The position numbers and the translations under genes are program-made. A model generated the notes under the pieces. The model was given only the letters and a program-made list of their open reading frames with translations, had not been told where the DNA came from and made no database searches. From Erodium maritimum (taxonomy: Eukaryota > Streptophyta > Magnoliopsida > Geraniales > Geraniaceae), in assembly GCA_963921825.1 (NCBI GenBank), contig OY997593.1:64960039-65024038 (forward strand): a stretch of 64,000 nt of DNA, read 5' to 3'. This document shows, piece after piece, positions 1 to 11,926 of this stretch. Position 1 is the stretch's first letter. The number at the start of each line of letters is the position of its first letter.

Positions 1-1133
1 AATAAAATAATGCTCTACTTGACTGTAAAATTAGGCAATGAATCAGCTGCCAGAGAGAGTTGGAGTAGTATCCTTTGTGCTTCTAAATCATTATCATAGT
101 TGGATAGGACTTCATTCATCCAAAAAGGAACCATAATGCTCATTTCAAAGAGCTGAACTTTAGGGATTCTAGATAGGGCATTTGTTGCTAAATTATCTTT
201 GTCTTTTTAAAACTCAATCTTGTAATCCAATCCCATAAGCTTGGCCAACCACTTATGTTGAAAGGATGTTGTCAGCTTTTGATCCAGTAGGAAATTTAAG
301 CTCTGGTGATTAGTTTTAATTATCACACTCCTAAAAGACAAGTAGTGCCTCTATTTCTGAATGTAGGTGATTACTACCAGTAATTATCTCTCATAGGTTG
401 ACATAGCTAAATCTTTAGGCCCCAATGCTTTGCTAAGGAATGTTATAGTGCTGCCCTCCTATATAAGCACTCCACCTATACCACGGTCTTTTGAATACCT
501 AGTAGGGCAAGTGTAACATGGGCCCTTCCTAGACTTCTCTTTCAGACTCATGGGATGAATTTTTCTGAAAGAATTGTTTGCTCTATTGGTCTGAGGATGC
601 AATTGTTGTTGTACCATCTATGGTCTAGGTTTGTAGGGGATATGATCAACTACTAGGAGTGGAAACTTTGTTTTGGATCTTGTGTTCCTCCATTCTAGCC
701 AAGTGTAATGCATGGGATAAAGTTTTGGAATCATACATAAAGACTCCAATTTCTAACTTTGGATCTAACCCAACAATGTAATTTGACACAAAATAGGCTT
801 CAGTAAGGTGTGGAAATTTACTAAGGACTAAAAACCTTAACTCCTCAAATTTATCCTCATAGCTTTCAAGGGAACATATATGTCTCAGCTTCTTAAATTC
901 ACTGTCTACATCAGCATTCATACTTTCAAGAGATATATTGACATAATCTATCCCACATGATCAAGCCTTTTCCGAATGTATACTCAACAAACCGATATTC
1001 AGATGAGTCAGTCAAATGTAAGGATGCAATTCTAATCTTATGCTCATTAAGAATAGCACAATATTAAAAATAAACGTTGTATTTTTCAAACCAATTTCTT
1101 ATCCATTTGCCATCAAATATAGGAAAGACCAGA
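1..1133 (-). pseudogene. Gypsy retrotransposon gag/pol remnant, 3' part
   Basis: Reverse-strand translation gives a Gypsy Gag core: an FDG motif near 1115-1110, and around 646-921 a segment with KLRHICSLESYEDKFEELR that is typical of the retrotransposon gag domain. Below about 400 it runs into a Gypsy RNase H region with the motifs TNHQSL, FLLDQ, KWLAKLMG and NALSRI. Protease, most of RT and the order expected between them are missing, and there are several stops, so the element has a large internal deletion and is dead. The reading continues on the other side of the solo LTR, at 4028-4758, so both pieces are one older element. It runs off the left edge of the window. Confidence 0.8.
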
Positions 1134-1138
1134 TTAGG

Positions 1139-4022
1139 TGTCATGCCCCAAATCCGGTTTTGACCGGACTCGAGACGTGAGCTAAAAACAATAATAAATA
1201 AAGCAAGTTTAAACGAAATGAAACTCCAATAAGTTGTTTAAAGTCAGCAACACTGAGTCAATGCTCGAAAACCCAGTAATAAAGAGTTTAATACAAAAAA
1301 GGAAAGTACGTCTCTATAGGATCCCAAAACCATGACTCTCGCCAAGCTTCCCAGCTCTGAGACGTCCTTTAAACCAACTGACGATCGAAACCTGTAAAAC
1401 AGTACTGAAGGGGGTGAGCTTTCGCTCAGTAGGAAAAAGTAGTTAAGGGGATGAGCTATCCGCTCACCACCACGGGTAACTGTCCAATTAGGGCATACTA
1501 GTAAGCACAATAACTACAAATCAATTAAACAAGTAACCCAAGACAACGCTTGACCCCCACTCGGGTGCAACCCGTAAATCAACCTAGACACTGAACCGAA
1601 CTCATACACTTCTTCTCAACCATGCTCTTAGCACCCGTCACCTAACAATTCTCGATGGACAATGACCACGATTATCTCACAACCGACCACACGTGCGAAC
1701 TCGCACGACAATACACTGAACTCAGGCATAACTGTATTTCAAATCACGGAAGATCACATAACAAGCATAAGTAATCACAATAATCAAAACAGCTCAACAC
1801 ACAAAGTAATATCATTAGCAACCACTTCCACCTGTGGTATTCGAGAGCAATGCGCCGGCTTCCATGGCCTGGCTCACCATATCGTACCGAACTCGACATC
1901 GGCCTAGATATCTTCCCGGAGTACATAGCATTGGGGTACAACTCATAATATAGTGGACCAGAATCCTCCGTCAGTCGGGTATATCTTCTCGTAGCACGGG
2001 GCACAAATCACATCACACATACCATACTGGAATACTCATCGGTATAAACATTGCTCTAGAGCACCCTCCTCGGCTCTAGATCCCCTGTACCGGAATCACA
2101 CATGCAACATATGTATCGCACCGAAACCAATCCTCGGCCTGGATATCCTATACCGGAATCATCCACGGTATAGATATCATACCGGAAGCCTCGGTCTAGA
2201 TATCTATATCGGAACCATTCATCGATATAGATATCGGACCGGAACATATCGTGCCGGAACAGCATCAGCCATGATATCGGGCCGGAATAACATCCTCAAA
2301 CATATCATATCGAACATATCACACCGACATACCATACCGAACAATCTTACCGAACGCATCACATCGTTCTATCAATCACCCGATCATATCACAAGACGAT
2401 GATTCACACTACATTCACCACGTTCTCATAGCATATCATGATACTTAATTTAACAACAGATATAACACATATCACACATTACAAGCTACTACTCACAACA
2501 AACACAACCAACACGCAATCCTACGAGCCCAACCAGGGACCCACATGTGATACTACAGCACAACAATTCCCACACCTACGACACGACATGGCCGTAAGTG
2601 GTTCCATGTTTATATGACTACGCTAGTTATTCACGTCATACATGTGATTCTATATTTATTCCGGTTGTTCATATCCTATATGCATACTAGTAACTTTCTG
2701 TAATTAAACCGGTATTCGCTACTTTTCCCTACCTCAACCGCTATCCAACCACGAACCAACAAGAGTCGCCTAGTAGCCTCCTCCGCCGTGCTCGGGAACA
2801 ACGTCTAAGATCACAAAGTAATACGAGAATTAATAATAATTCAAGGGCGGTTTAAAGAGCATACATCCCAAACTAATCTCCAATACACTCGGTTATAGAT
2901 AACCTTCCCAGTTACCCGAAACTACCAAAATGGCCCCAAAAGGCCCAATTCTGATCCATCACGGTTCGGGTCACGGAGCCTTGACGGGCTCCGTCACGGT
3001 TCTGGTCACGGAACCATGACCTGCACCGTCACGGGTGACGTCACGGAACCGTGACGTGTGCCGTCACGGCCTCCATCACGGAGCCGTGACGTGCTTCGTC
3101 ACGGTTCCCGTCACGGATCTGACGGGTCTGACAGTTTCGTCCTTCTTCTTCCTCCAGCTTCTTCTCAACGAATTCAACCCCTCAAAACTCCATTTTAACC
3201 TCCAAAACCTCCAACATCAGTCCCAAAAACCTCAATACCCCAAGACCCATAGTGGGTTTCATCAAAACAACAAAAACCCAAATGATTTCTATCCAAAACT
3301 TCTCTTTTTCTTCACAAATCAATCATCTAAACAACATAATCTCAAACTCATAGAAACCCAACCTAGTTCATGTTTTTTCTAACAAACCCATAACTCAAAC
3401 TTCATCAAAATGAGTTTGATTGAAGGTTTACCTTGGGAAATGAAGAAAGGAAGAGGAATATGAGGGTTTTGAGGAGATTTGAGGTGAAAATCAAGCCAAG
3501 ATCCTCCCTTTTCTTTCCTTTCTTCTTCTTCAAGCAATGGAGCTCCAAACCTTCTCTCTCCTTTGTGTTTTTCGGCCAAGCAAAGAAAGTGGCTGATTTA
3601 TTGTTCTAATATTTCCTTTAACCTAAAGTAGGAAAGGTCTAGATTGCCCCTTATGTCCCCTTCCTTGTTTAGGCCCCAAATGAGGGCAATTGGGTCATAT
3701 CTACCCATTTTTTCTCCTCCAAGACAACATGGACATGTGTCCATGTGGGGTCCACCTCTACCCTTAATTAATTCTGACCATTTAAATTAAATCGATTAAG
3801 CCCCTAGTTTGACCCCGTTTGACCCGGATTTGACTTTTTCGCGAATTTACATACTTGGAAGGAAACGACCCAACTAAGCTAATTGTAACGACGGCTAAGC
3901 TTTTTGGGTCCCGGAAAGGTCCTAAATGACTCCCGGAGTTATCGGTTGACTTTTCTGGCGGAAAGTCAACTTTTGCCAAATTTCACCGATTCGATCGGTG
4001 TCGACCGGGGGCGGTTCTTACA
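1139..4022 (+). mobile_element. Solo LTR, Gypsy-type, 2.88 kb
   Basis: Begins TGTCATGCCCC and ends GGTTCTTACA, with a perfect 5-bp target duplication ttagg at 1134-1138 and 4023-4027. No internal coding region is present between the ends, so this is one LTR left by recombination. Inside are degenerate repeats built on ataccgga/tagatatc (about 2040-2300), a palindromic TCACGG/CCGTGA array (about 2955-3125) and a perfect-stem hairpin GTTGACTTTTC...GAAAGTCAAC at 3945-3970. A GAGC..GCTCAGTAGGAAAA block at about 1410-1440 also occurs in the LTR at 59084 and, diverged, in the one at 47230, so all three are related. Confidence 0.85.
2955..3125. repeat. Palindromic TCACGG/CCGTGA array inside the solo LTR
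   Basis: The octamer CGTCACGG and its complement CCGTGACG occur many times in about 170 bp, alternating in orientation so that many short hairpins are possible. The block is part of the LTR starting at 1139. Its role is unknown. CpG density here is far above the surrounding LTR. Confidence 0.7.
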
Positions 4023-4027
4023 TTAGG

Positions 4028-4758
4028 GTCTTGAATGTCAATTCAGAAGCATAGTTTAAGTTGTTTGGGTAATATTGTAGGATATTTGGTGGGTATTGTG
4101 GTGGGTATATAGGTGGATAAGGTGGTGGAAATTGAGGGTATGGTTAGTAATGTAGTGGGATTTGTAATCCATGTATATGTTGCAAGGTTCATGGTTTGAG
4201 TTGGGGGGAAAATATGTGGTGCTGTAAATGGGTGTGGCATGGATGTGGGTATGCTTTATGGAAGAGTAGTAGGGATAGTAGTCATTGGAATGGTAGTAAT
4301 GTGTGGGTGGAAGGGTGTTTTATATACCAAGTTCCTCGTAACATTGTGTTGCGTTTGAGAAACCCAGAAAGATGGATCTGATATTGGATGTGTTCTTGGA
4401 GATGATGTGAGATATGAGTCTAGTGTGTGGTTTTGATGTGGTGAGTGATCAAGCACTGGGGTGTAATCGGAATAAATGGGTTAGGATTACCAAGTCCTGC
4501 AAGATGTAAGCTCGAAGCCTCTAGAAATTGAGTTAGTAGGCTCTTCTCCTGCATCAAAAGAGTCATCCTCCGTCTGATATGTTTCATGCTATCAAGACGC
4601 GCCCTCAAAGCTTCGTTATCTATATGAGAACGACGGTGTGCCGATTTTAGCTCGGATAGTTTAGCTCGAAGCTTAGATGAGCTGATTTCATGCTCTTTCT
4701 CACCTTCTGCAACGATTTCTGCTATCACAAGTCGCGGGATTGAAGACTTTGATACCAC
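4028..4758 (-). pseudogene. Gypsy retrotransposon gag, 5' part, with primer-binding site
   Basis: On the minus strand the reading starts at a TGGTATCAAAG primer-binding-like site (about 4747-4757), complementary to the 3' end of initiator tRNA-Met in the usual plant manner. It gives a coiled, charged N-terminal Gag segment (ELKSAHRRSHIDNEALRARL region, 4560-4650) and then a Pro/Thr-rich stretch. The reading breaks at 4022/1139, where the solo LTR was inserted, and resumes at 1133. The LTR of this older element probably begins at about 4771 and is itself interrupted by the hAT element. Confidence 0.7.
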
Positions 4759-4875
4759 TTGTTACCAAAATGTTAACTTGGAACTGAAAATGTAAATGGA
4801 TATAGGCATGGGGAACTGTATTTACGATTGATTCGGAGAATTTTTTTTACAAAAACGCGTAAGAGGAGCCAAAAC

Positions 4876-6098
4876 CAGAGGCAGATCCAGAAACTTAGTT
4901 TAGAGTATGCCACTTATAATGATAAAGTGTAAAATTAAATTAAAGCCGGTTAATGGAGTCCTAGAGTATGATTGGTCTTCCAAATGAAATAACTTTCTCA
5001 TACAAACTCCGATTATAACTCGTAAGATATCAAATCGAATGAAATTCAGATATCTACAATTTTCATATTTGAATTTCAGTAAGAAAAAAACATTACATGA
5101 ACTCCTACACGTCATGAAAATAAAATGGTCAACCATATGCAGTCCAGTTCGGCATGGGCAGAGCGCTCTGGAAAAAATATACAACTAGTCATACTACATG
5201 TACATGAGTTATGGAACAAACAGTCAGGGATATACCATTCGTCGGACATATGCATTTGAAGAACCTAAGAACCAAGACTTTTTTTCCTTTTTTTAGTACA
5301 GAACTTTGTTTAAGTTCAATATTCATATTTTACAGCTTTAAATATTGTAATGAATAATAACATAGGTTAAGTTTACAACAAAATTTGTTAAAAAATGAAG
5401 TATTAAAATACAATACAAACATTAAAAATACACTTGTAAAAATGAAGAAACAAATTTGCAAAAGACAAGGTAAACTCTACGATAAGATATATATGAATAC
5501 TACATAATCAAATATATTTATATTTATATTATAATATAAACATAAATATTTAATCTAGTTCAAGCGTGATTGCATTCTCTTATCGATAGCGGATCCAGGA
5601 ATTCTCGATAGAAAATGCAATGTCTCTTATTAAAAAAATATTAAGTGCTAAGTTGTATATAAATATTTGCATACCTAATACATGTGACTATTTCAAACAC
5701 TATTTTGAATGTTACAATGTAGAAAACATACCAGACATCGTTTCTTTTAAAAAATGAGACAAAGTTGCATTGTTTGTCCATGAGTATAAATACTTATAGA
5801 TGTATACTACTAAACTGTTATGTTTTACATCTAACTTTTCGGGTACAACCTACAAAAATGTGTGAATAAGATTATTAGAAAGTATTACAGACATTTGGAG
5901 TTTTAAAAGAGCGTTTTGAAGTAAAATGGGGTTTAACGTGCAGCATATTTTCAAATGATCATAACTTCTTCATATGAACTCCGATTTAGACCCGTAAAAT
6001 ATCAAATCGAAGATATCTGAAAGCTCTACAGTTTTATGTAACTTTCTCGGGATAGGGTATGTCGTGGCATACCCTAAACCTCCCTAAATCCGCCTCTG
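4876..6098. mobile_element. Non-autonomous hAT-type element, 1.22 kb
   Basis: Terminal inverted repeats start CAGAGGCAGATCCAG on the left and CAGAGGCGGATTTAG on the reverse of the right end, and are flanked by a perfect 8-bp duplication gccaaaac at 4868-4875 and 6099-6106. An 8-bp TSD and a CAG..G terminus are hallmarks of the hAT superfamily. No transposase reading frame is present. Two diverged copies of a roughly 80-bp block (about 4985-5075 and 5960-6050, sharing ACTCCGATT and ATATCAAATCGA) lie inside in direct, not inverted, orientation. The element sits in the LTR of the minus-strand Gypsy element. Confidence 0.85.
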
Positions 6099-6106
6099 GC
6101 CAAAAC

Positions 6107-7464
6107 TATAAACCCTATTCCTAAAAAAAAACTCAAATAATCGACATGACAAACAAGGACATGCACCCTCTTCTAATAGCACGATCCTCCGGATGGATCG
6201 TTGTAGGAAATGGGACACTCTATGTAGCGTGAGCCTCACGCTCACAACAGACAAATCAACAAAAGAACTAAGGAGACGCACGAGCCAGACACGAGATCCA
6301 CTTAGCCAAAACGACAACGTGCAAGCGCGGTGCTCCCTCACTTAACCAAACGACATCGCTGCAGTATTGTTCAAACAGAAGTGAAAAATGTCAGATACCT
6401 TTAACGTAAAGGTATCGTGACACGATTTCAACACCAGTTCTCGTCCTCTCTTCAACTAATGCATCAAATGATTTTGGAAATTGATTCCGGAAATAAGAGA
6501 CGAAGTCGCCACGGAAGAACGATGCACATGCTCTTACGAAAGCGACAGATTCCTGTGCGTGGTACATTTTCTTCTTCTAGTAATAAATATGTCAGTATTC
6601 ATGCCTTGGAGAAGAGGTCACTAGTAATTCTAGTAATAAATGATAGAGCAACTAGCTACTTAGAATTGCAACACATACTCCTCTAAATCAGTGGCCAGTA
6701 TTGCTAGATAACATTCCTGTTTGATCACTGTGTTGCACAAACTTTGTCATTTCCACCATTAACGTCGTTTTTTTGTTAACAAAGTGTAAGTGATATATAC
6801 TATAAGTTTTTGTTAGAAAATAACTATAATTGGACCTTCAATTATTAGCTTGAGCTTTTAGTTTCGGGTTCAAACCCCACTTTATACAAAAATTCTAATT
6901 TATTTTCTATTTGTCAAATTTGTCATAGTCTCGCGAAATTTTTTCTAAGAAAAAGTTCACACATTGGGTAGATTTTGCTATTTTTCCTTTAAACCATCAT
7001 AGTTTTGGTCAACTTCTCAAAAAAAAAATCATAGTTTTGGTTAATAATGTGCTAGTAGCCTACACTGTGAGTTTTTGTCTCACACCGGATAATCGATCAT
7101 AAGGTAATGAAATAGTTGCTTTATAATCTATTATGTTAGTATTTTAGGTTAAAGTAGTGTCAAATATGTACATCATGATAAGTCTGCCTTGTTCAAAAAA
7201 AATTACAATCTGCAATTTCTGTAAGATATTAAGTCACAAGATCAAGCCTTCATCATTTGGACAAATATAATGTGATAATAACCTAAAAGTTGATGCTAGG
7301 ATCAAGGGTAATTTATTGCATATTACATAAGTTGAAGTTCAGTAGAGACACATACACAACATTAAACACAAAGCTGGTACAAGACAAACTGTCACAAGCT
7401 GGCATGATTTTACACGATAATATTACCATATATGTATTTATGACATCAGTATTAAGCATGATAT
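6107..7464. other. AT-rich intergenic stretch, nothing recognised
   Basis: Reading both strands gave only short frames with no recognisable domain. 6107-6360 is probably the rest of the Gypsy LTR interrupted by the hAT element. A GGTTCAAACCCC stretch near 6869 resembles an RNA polymerase III B box, but no A box at the proper spacing was convincing. Confidence 0.5.
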
Positions 7465-7740
7465 TCATTTCTGGGAAGGCCAAAGGAAAGCATCCATAGC
7501 AAACTTCCTCTTTTGGGCGACATCCCCAACAGCAGGCAGACCATACTGGTTCAACAAGCAGTCCACTTTCCACTCGGGCATGCTCTCGTAGTCAGACTTT
7601 TTGTACCTTGGGTAGTGCAGAGGCATCTGGAACTGACATGACTGACTCATGTTATTACCGGGGCTGCTCACTTGTTGCCCATTTGGCCTCAGTCCGGCCA
7701 ATGCAAAGGCGGTGTTGGTGCAGCTGCTTCCACTCATCAT
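7465..7740 (-). CDS. DUF7722 family protein, 91 aa
   Basis: A complete single-exon gene for a small protein of a plant-only family of unknown function. The C-terminal half carries the family's characteristic order: QMPLHYPRYKKSDY (about residues 42-55), EWKVDCLLNQYGLP (about 60-73), then KRKFAMDAFLWPSQK at the end. The N-terminal 40 residues are Ser/Asn/Gly-rich and variable. ATG ATG at 7740-7735 is chosen because a TATAAAA box lies upstream on the same strand (7795-7789), leaving room for a short 5' leader. No membrane segment or signal peptide is visible. The role is unknown. The gene lies in the only repeat-poor part of the left third of the window. Confidence 0.7.
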   Translation of the reverse strand: MMSGSSCTNTAFALAGLRPNGQQVSSPGNNMSQSCQFQMPLHYPRYKKSDYESMPEWKVDCLLNQYGLPAVGDVAQKRKFAMDAFLWPSQK

Positions 7741-9650
7741 CTTCGCCTTGTTGATGATCTCTGAGCATTATACGCCAATTTCTTGCCCTTTTATAGGGAT
7801 CCTGAAGAGGGTTTTGAAGTTATCAGCTGGAACTGTCTTGCACAGTGCATTTATGTCCTGAAAGTGAACCACTTGAAATGTTAGGCCATTGCTGTTCACT
7901 AGTTTACATGCCCTTGTGGGTTCGATGCCACAAATTAGTTTATCTAAGTCAGCAAAAGAACGCGTCAATCAGAGTCTTTCCTTAAATGCTTACAAAGATG
8001 AATGGCTAGAATTCTCTCACCCAATTCTGAATACACGGTTGGCGCAGCAATTCCTTTGTCAGTTGCATCACGCACATTTATGGACCTGCTACATGATTCC
8101 TTGTACTCATGTGGCGAAAGATGGGTTAACCGATAATGATGAAATATCATTTTCCAAGGAATTTGATTTATGTTTTCATGCCTCTAGAGAACTCTAACAC
8201 ATGTTCATGAATCGTAATGGTAAATTAAATACCTTTTTGAAGCATGATTACATGTGGAAATAGGTACATGCCCACATCCCATCCAATTAACCTGTGTAAG
8301 AGGAAAGACGGGTCAGAGAAGCCAAATATAGGAAAATTAGAACTAATATTTGTATAATGATGGCCAACAAGATTGAAAATCAAAGCTTTTGATATTTTCA
8401 TTCTGCTTGTAAGAAAGATTTTCAGGTAAAATTTGGATAACTATAATAGGCATAAGTCATGAAAAATAGACAAGTTGTTTCTTCCTTCAGAACTAAAAAT
8501 ATTAAGAGTACTAATATACAGTTCAATATGTCATAGTTGCATCAGTTCACTCCCTAACTTTATTTGTTTTGAAGTAAGCAAAATGAACATGGGCGTGGAT
8601 TAGTCTTCTTCATTTATTTTCTAACAAGCTGGTCCCATGCTCAGGAAAAAGCAGTAACATTTAGCAGCCACATGCAAGTTCATTGAATCAAAATCCTCAG
8701 TCTTAATAAATATTGAAATCGATAAGGGTGGTAATCTAATGTGTAAATGTAATTCATGAACATCCACGTAGAGTATTTTCAGTCACATATACACAATCAG
8801 TAAGTGGACTTTCAGATAGCGTTTATATATGCAGTTTATGAGGATAACTTATGCAGTTCTTAATATTGCATTTGAAGAGGAAATGTTAATTAAAGATCAT
8901 GGAATCCACAATTACGATCATGTGCTTTACAAAACAGAAACACGTTCCCGAACCAAGTTGTGTGGAGAAGTAGAGAAAGATGAATGTTAAAAGACCTGAA
9001 AGGATGCTAGTAAAAGTAAAATTCAAGTAAATGTCTTAAAAATTCTGACAAATAAAATTGAAGAGTTCTCTCCTCAAGTCCAATGAAATTCTAGCTCAAG
9101 GACACTACCTCAGATCATGGGCAAATACAACAAAGATAATTCAGTCACTTACAGTGACAAAAACAACTGACTAATTGGAAATGCAGAGTTCTGCTACGCT
9201 GCGTAATGAATAATATTGACATTCGCATAAAAGATGAGGTAGGAGTAGGACCCATATATTTGTAAACAGCTACTCATATGGTAAAGGTAGAGACAAATAA
9301 ATGCTTCAACTTATGACAGAAAAATATATGAATTTATTTTTATTAGAAGGAATCCAACCACCAAGTGCACAAGATGACATGCCCGAAATGAAGATATGAT
9401 TCTAGGAACTATACAGAAAGATGGATCTTCTGTCTTACTTAACATAGAGGAAAACAAGACAATACATTATCAAAAAGCAATTATGCATTTTATTGGTGCT
9501 AGAATTACTATAAAGATGAGTAACAGAGTATGCAAAGTGGCATAAGTATAAGCAGTAATTATAACTATTAATGGGGATTATCAATCTCAACATATCATAT
9601 TCACAGAATTTAGGAAGAGTAAAAACATACAAGTACTGGTGGGCACTTAA
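7741..9650. other. Region upstream of the DUF7722 gene; possible exon remnants
   Basis: Mostly AT-rich and without repeats I recognise. Short frames on both strands at 7768-8197 (a minus-strand one contains VVHFQDINALCKTVP) are longer than the AT-rich background would suggest and could be exon remnants of an older gene. None can be joined into a gene by eye and no family is assigned. Confidence 0.35.
7789..7795 (-). promoter_or_regulatory. TATA box of the DUF7722 gene
   Basis: TATAAAA on the minus strand, embedded in CCCTATAAAAGGGC, about 50 bp upstream of the ATG at 7740. This is the normal plant spacing for a gene with a short leader. Confidence 0.5.
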
Positions 9651-9975
9651 ACTAACTCCACACCTCAGAAAGAACCTCCGGTGAGTAGATATTTGATGAC
9701 AAGGTACCGCCCCTGCCACTAAGCTCCTCCGGAATTCTATACCACTCCTCTTCCAATTCATTGCTTATACGAGTCAAGTGATGTTGAGCTGTGTCTGACA
9801 TATGAGCACTTATTGGCTTGCATTGGGCTCCATATTCCACAACTTGATTGTACTCATTGAATTCATTTGGACCTTTGATTTTAATGTTGCTAGCATTGTA
9901 GGTTCCTGGTTTGAAGCCAGTTCTTGAGGAGAAGAGAGGCCAATACCTAAAGTTTGGATTCTCATCGAACCTCTG
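9649..9975 (-). CDS. Possible exon of an unrecognised protein
   Basis: One open minus-strand frame of about 110 codons without stops, ending at TAG 9649-9651. It contains RYWPLFSSRTGFKPGTYNAS, then EYGAQCKPISAH and HHLTRISNELEEEWYRIPEEL. The composition looks like real globular protein, with none of the low-complexity bias of the retroposon frames. A possible acceptor (GTAGCAG) lies at about 9980 on this strand. A second candidate exon lies upstream at 10481-10595, but its phase does not match directly, so any gene would need another exon. I do not recognise the family. It could be a live multi-exon gene or a decayed one. Confidence 0.35.
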
Positions 9976-10480
9976 CTACTTGTGAAAATCCATCATCAGA
10001 CAAACTTCAGGTATTTTTCTGTCTACGAATTTTTTTTAAGACAGATATAGCTTGATCCATGACATTTGTTTGTCAAGTCCAACCAAGTGTTTGAATTGAT
10101 CACTGAATAAAAAATCACAACCACATAAACCATTAACACTTCAGCAGACTTTTATGAAATCTATATGCGAAATGGCCATAATCAAGCTGTTCATCTTAAT
10201 AATCGACAGTGATTGTTCAGCAGCAAACAAAGAATCAACAACAAACCCAAATCAAACTCAATGAGTTACAGAAATAGCACATTTGATTTCACAATAAATT
10301 AATAAAACCAAACAGAACCTGAACCTTGGATTGAACTAATAAAAATAAATCAAACAACTCCAACTAATAGAAAGTGAAATCAGGTATATCACAATCCTGA
10401 TAGCCATCGATCCATTTCTTTACCCATGATTACTGGGGAAAAGAACAATAAGCTAAAAAAATACCAGTTCAAGGTTTTAC

Positions 10481-10595
10481 CTCCCACACCGCCAATGGTT
10501 ACTGAAATTGAGTTGAGCTCTGCAATACAGCGGAACCAAACCGTCACCAGAAAAATAATAAAATACAATAACCCCAACTTGCATGTCCTTAGCAC
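10481..10595 (-). CDS. Possible first exon with a signal-anchor-like segment
   Basis: The minus-strand frame starts with ATG at 10595 and encodes a short basic start followed by a strongly hydrophobic run (LLYFIIFLVTVWF, about residues 9-21) and a Gly-rich end. It runs into a donor-like GAG|GTAAAA at 10480. This looks like an exon for a signal peptide or membrane anchor on the same strand as the frame at 9649-9975. No downstream exon joins it in phase by eye, so the call is weak. Confidence 0.3.
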
Positions 10596-10859
10596 AAAAA
10601 GATCATCGAATTTTCTCGGCTACCAAACACTAAATCGTCGACCGCGATACGCAGCGTTAAATTTAGTCCAGCGGTAGAGGGCAAAATGGGAAAGAAAAAT
10701 AATCGTCGAATGATGAAATTGAATTGAAAAGCTCTCGTCACAGAAGATTTGAATCGGAGGAGGAGACAAGTTTGAAATGGCAAAATAATATATTTTCCGG
10801 TTCAAACTTCCAACGCCGGTTAAATTTTGCGCTGAAACTATATTATGGTTCAAAATAAG

Positions 10860-11914
10860 TTCAGGGTTGGGAATGATAATTATCCCAAATTTGTATATAC
10901 CTTAGAATGAGCTGATTTTTATTTTCCCAAATTTTTTATTTATCCAATTCATGAAATAAATAATTGTTTTTTGGGGGATAGTTGTAAAGTTTTGCTGTGA
11001 ATTACATACGCTTTGTCGTAAATTACTTTTTTTGTTACAGATCCACTGACGGGATTATTATTTTTTGTAAAAATAAAAAATACACCTATAAAAATACATA
11101 TACAAGAGTTCAAAATTACAAAATATGTTTACATGAGGAACACAAATAACGAAACACATATAGTGTAAAAAATAAAATTGTCATTTTTAAAAAAGAGTTG
11201 ATGTACAAAAAATAATTCGCTGTAATTTTTTTCAACAAAAAAAAAAAGTTTCGCCTCAGAAAAGCATATGTATGAACAAGGATTTATTTTACTTCCCCAC
11301 TTAGGTACTTTAGGTTGGGGTAGGTCCGTGCGGGAAGTTATAGACACTTTTCCATATTTTGTATCTAGAGTGCTTCATTTAATTTTCTTGCGGTCTTGAG
11401 TTTTAGTGGTATTTATCATGTTCTTTTTGGACTCAAGACTCTTGAAGAATCTATTTCATTTCTTGGGTTATGTGTGGAAAGATAGAAACAAAATTATCAC
11501 AATTTTAGGTATTCATTTTATCTTATTAGGTATAAGCGCTTTTTTTCTAGTATTCAAGGCCCTTTTTGAGGTATATATGATGCATGGGCTCTGAGAGGAG
11601 AATGTCAGAAAGATCACCAGTTTGGCCCTTAGGTTTTAGCCTGAGTGTTCTATTTAGCCATTTACAAGTCTTTAAACCAATGATATTGTCATGAAAGCGG
11701 CCCACAACGGCCCAACGTACTCAGTCTCAAGTCTCTTAATTGTAGATGAGCCCACCGTTAATAACGTGGGCCAGCACCCTCCTCATGCTCACCCATTGGC
11801 TACCTCCTACCACGTCACTCGAAGGATGGGCCCACAAAAGAAATAGCCGCTAGGATGATATAGAATTACCGAATGAAATGACAACACGTGGAGACTAGTA
11901 GACGTCATCATGCA
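10860..11914. other. AT-rich intergenic stretch, nothing recognised
   Basis: Long A/T runs and no frame with domain-like composition on either strand. No repeat ends were found. Confidence 0.5.
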
Positions 11915-11926
11915 AACTCTGATTAC

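Noticed and set aside
6851..6885. Possible SINE or tRNA from a GGTTCAAACCCC B-box-like sequence
   Set aside because: No convincing A box, cloverleaf, tail or TSD.
7768..7968. Possible methyltransferase-like fragment (VVHFQD)
   Set aside because: Only a six-residue similarity; the glycine-rich SAM-binding motif is absent and the frame is short.
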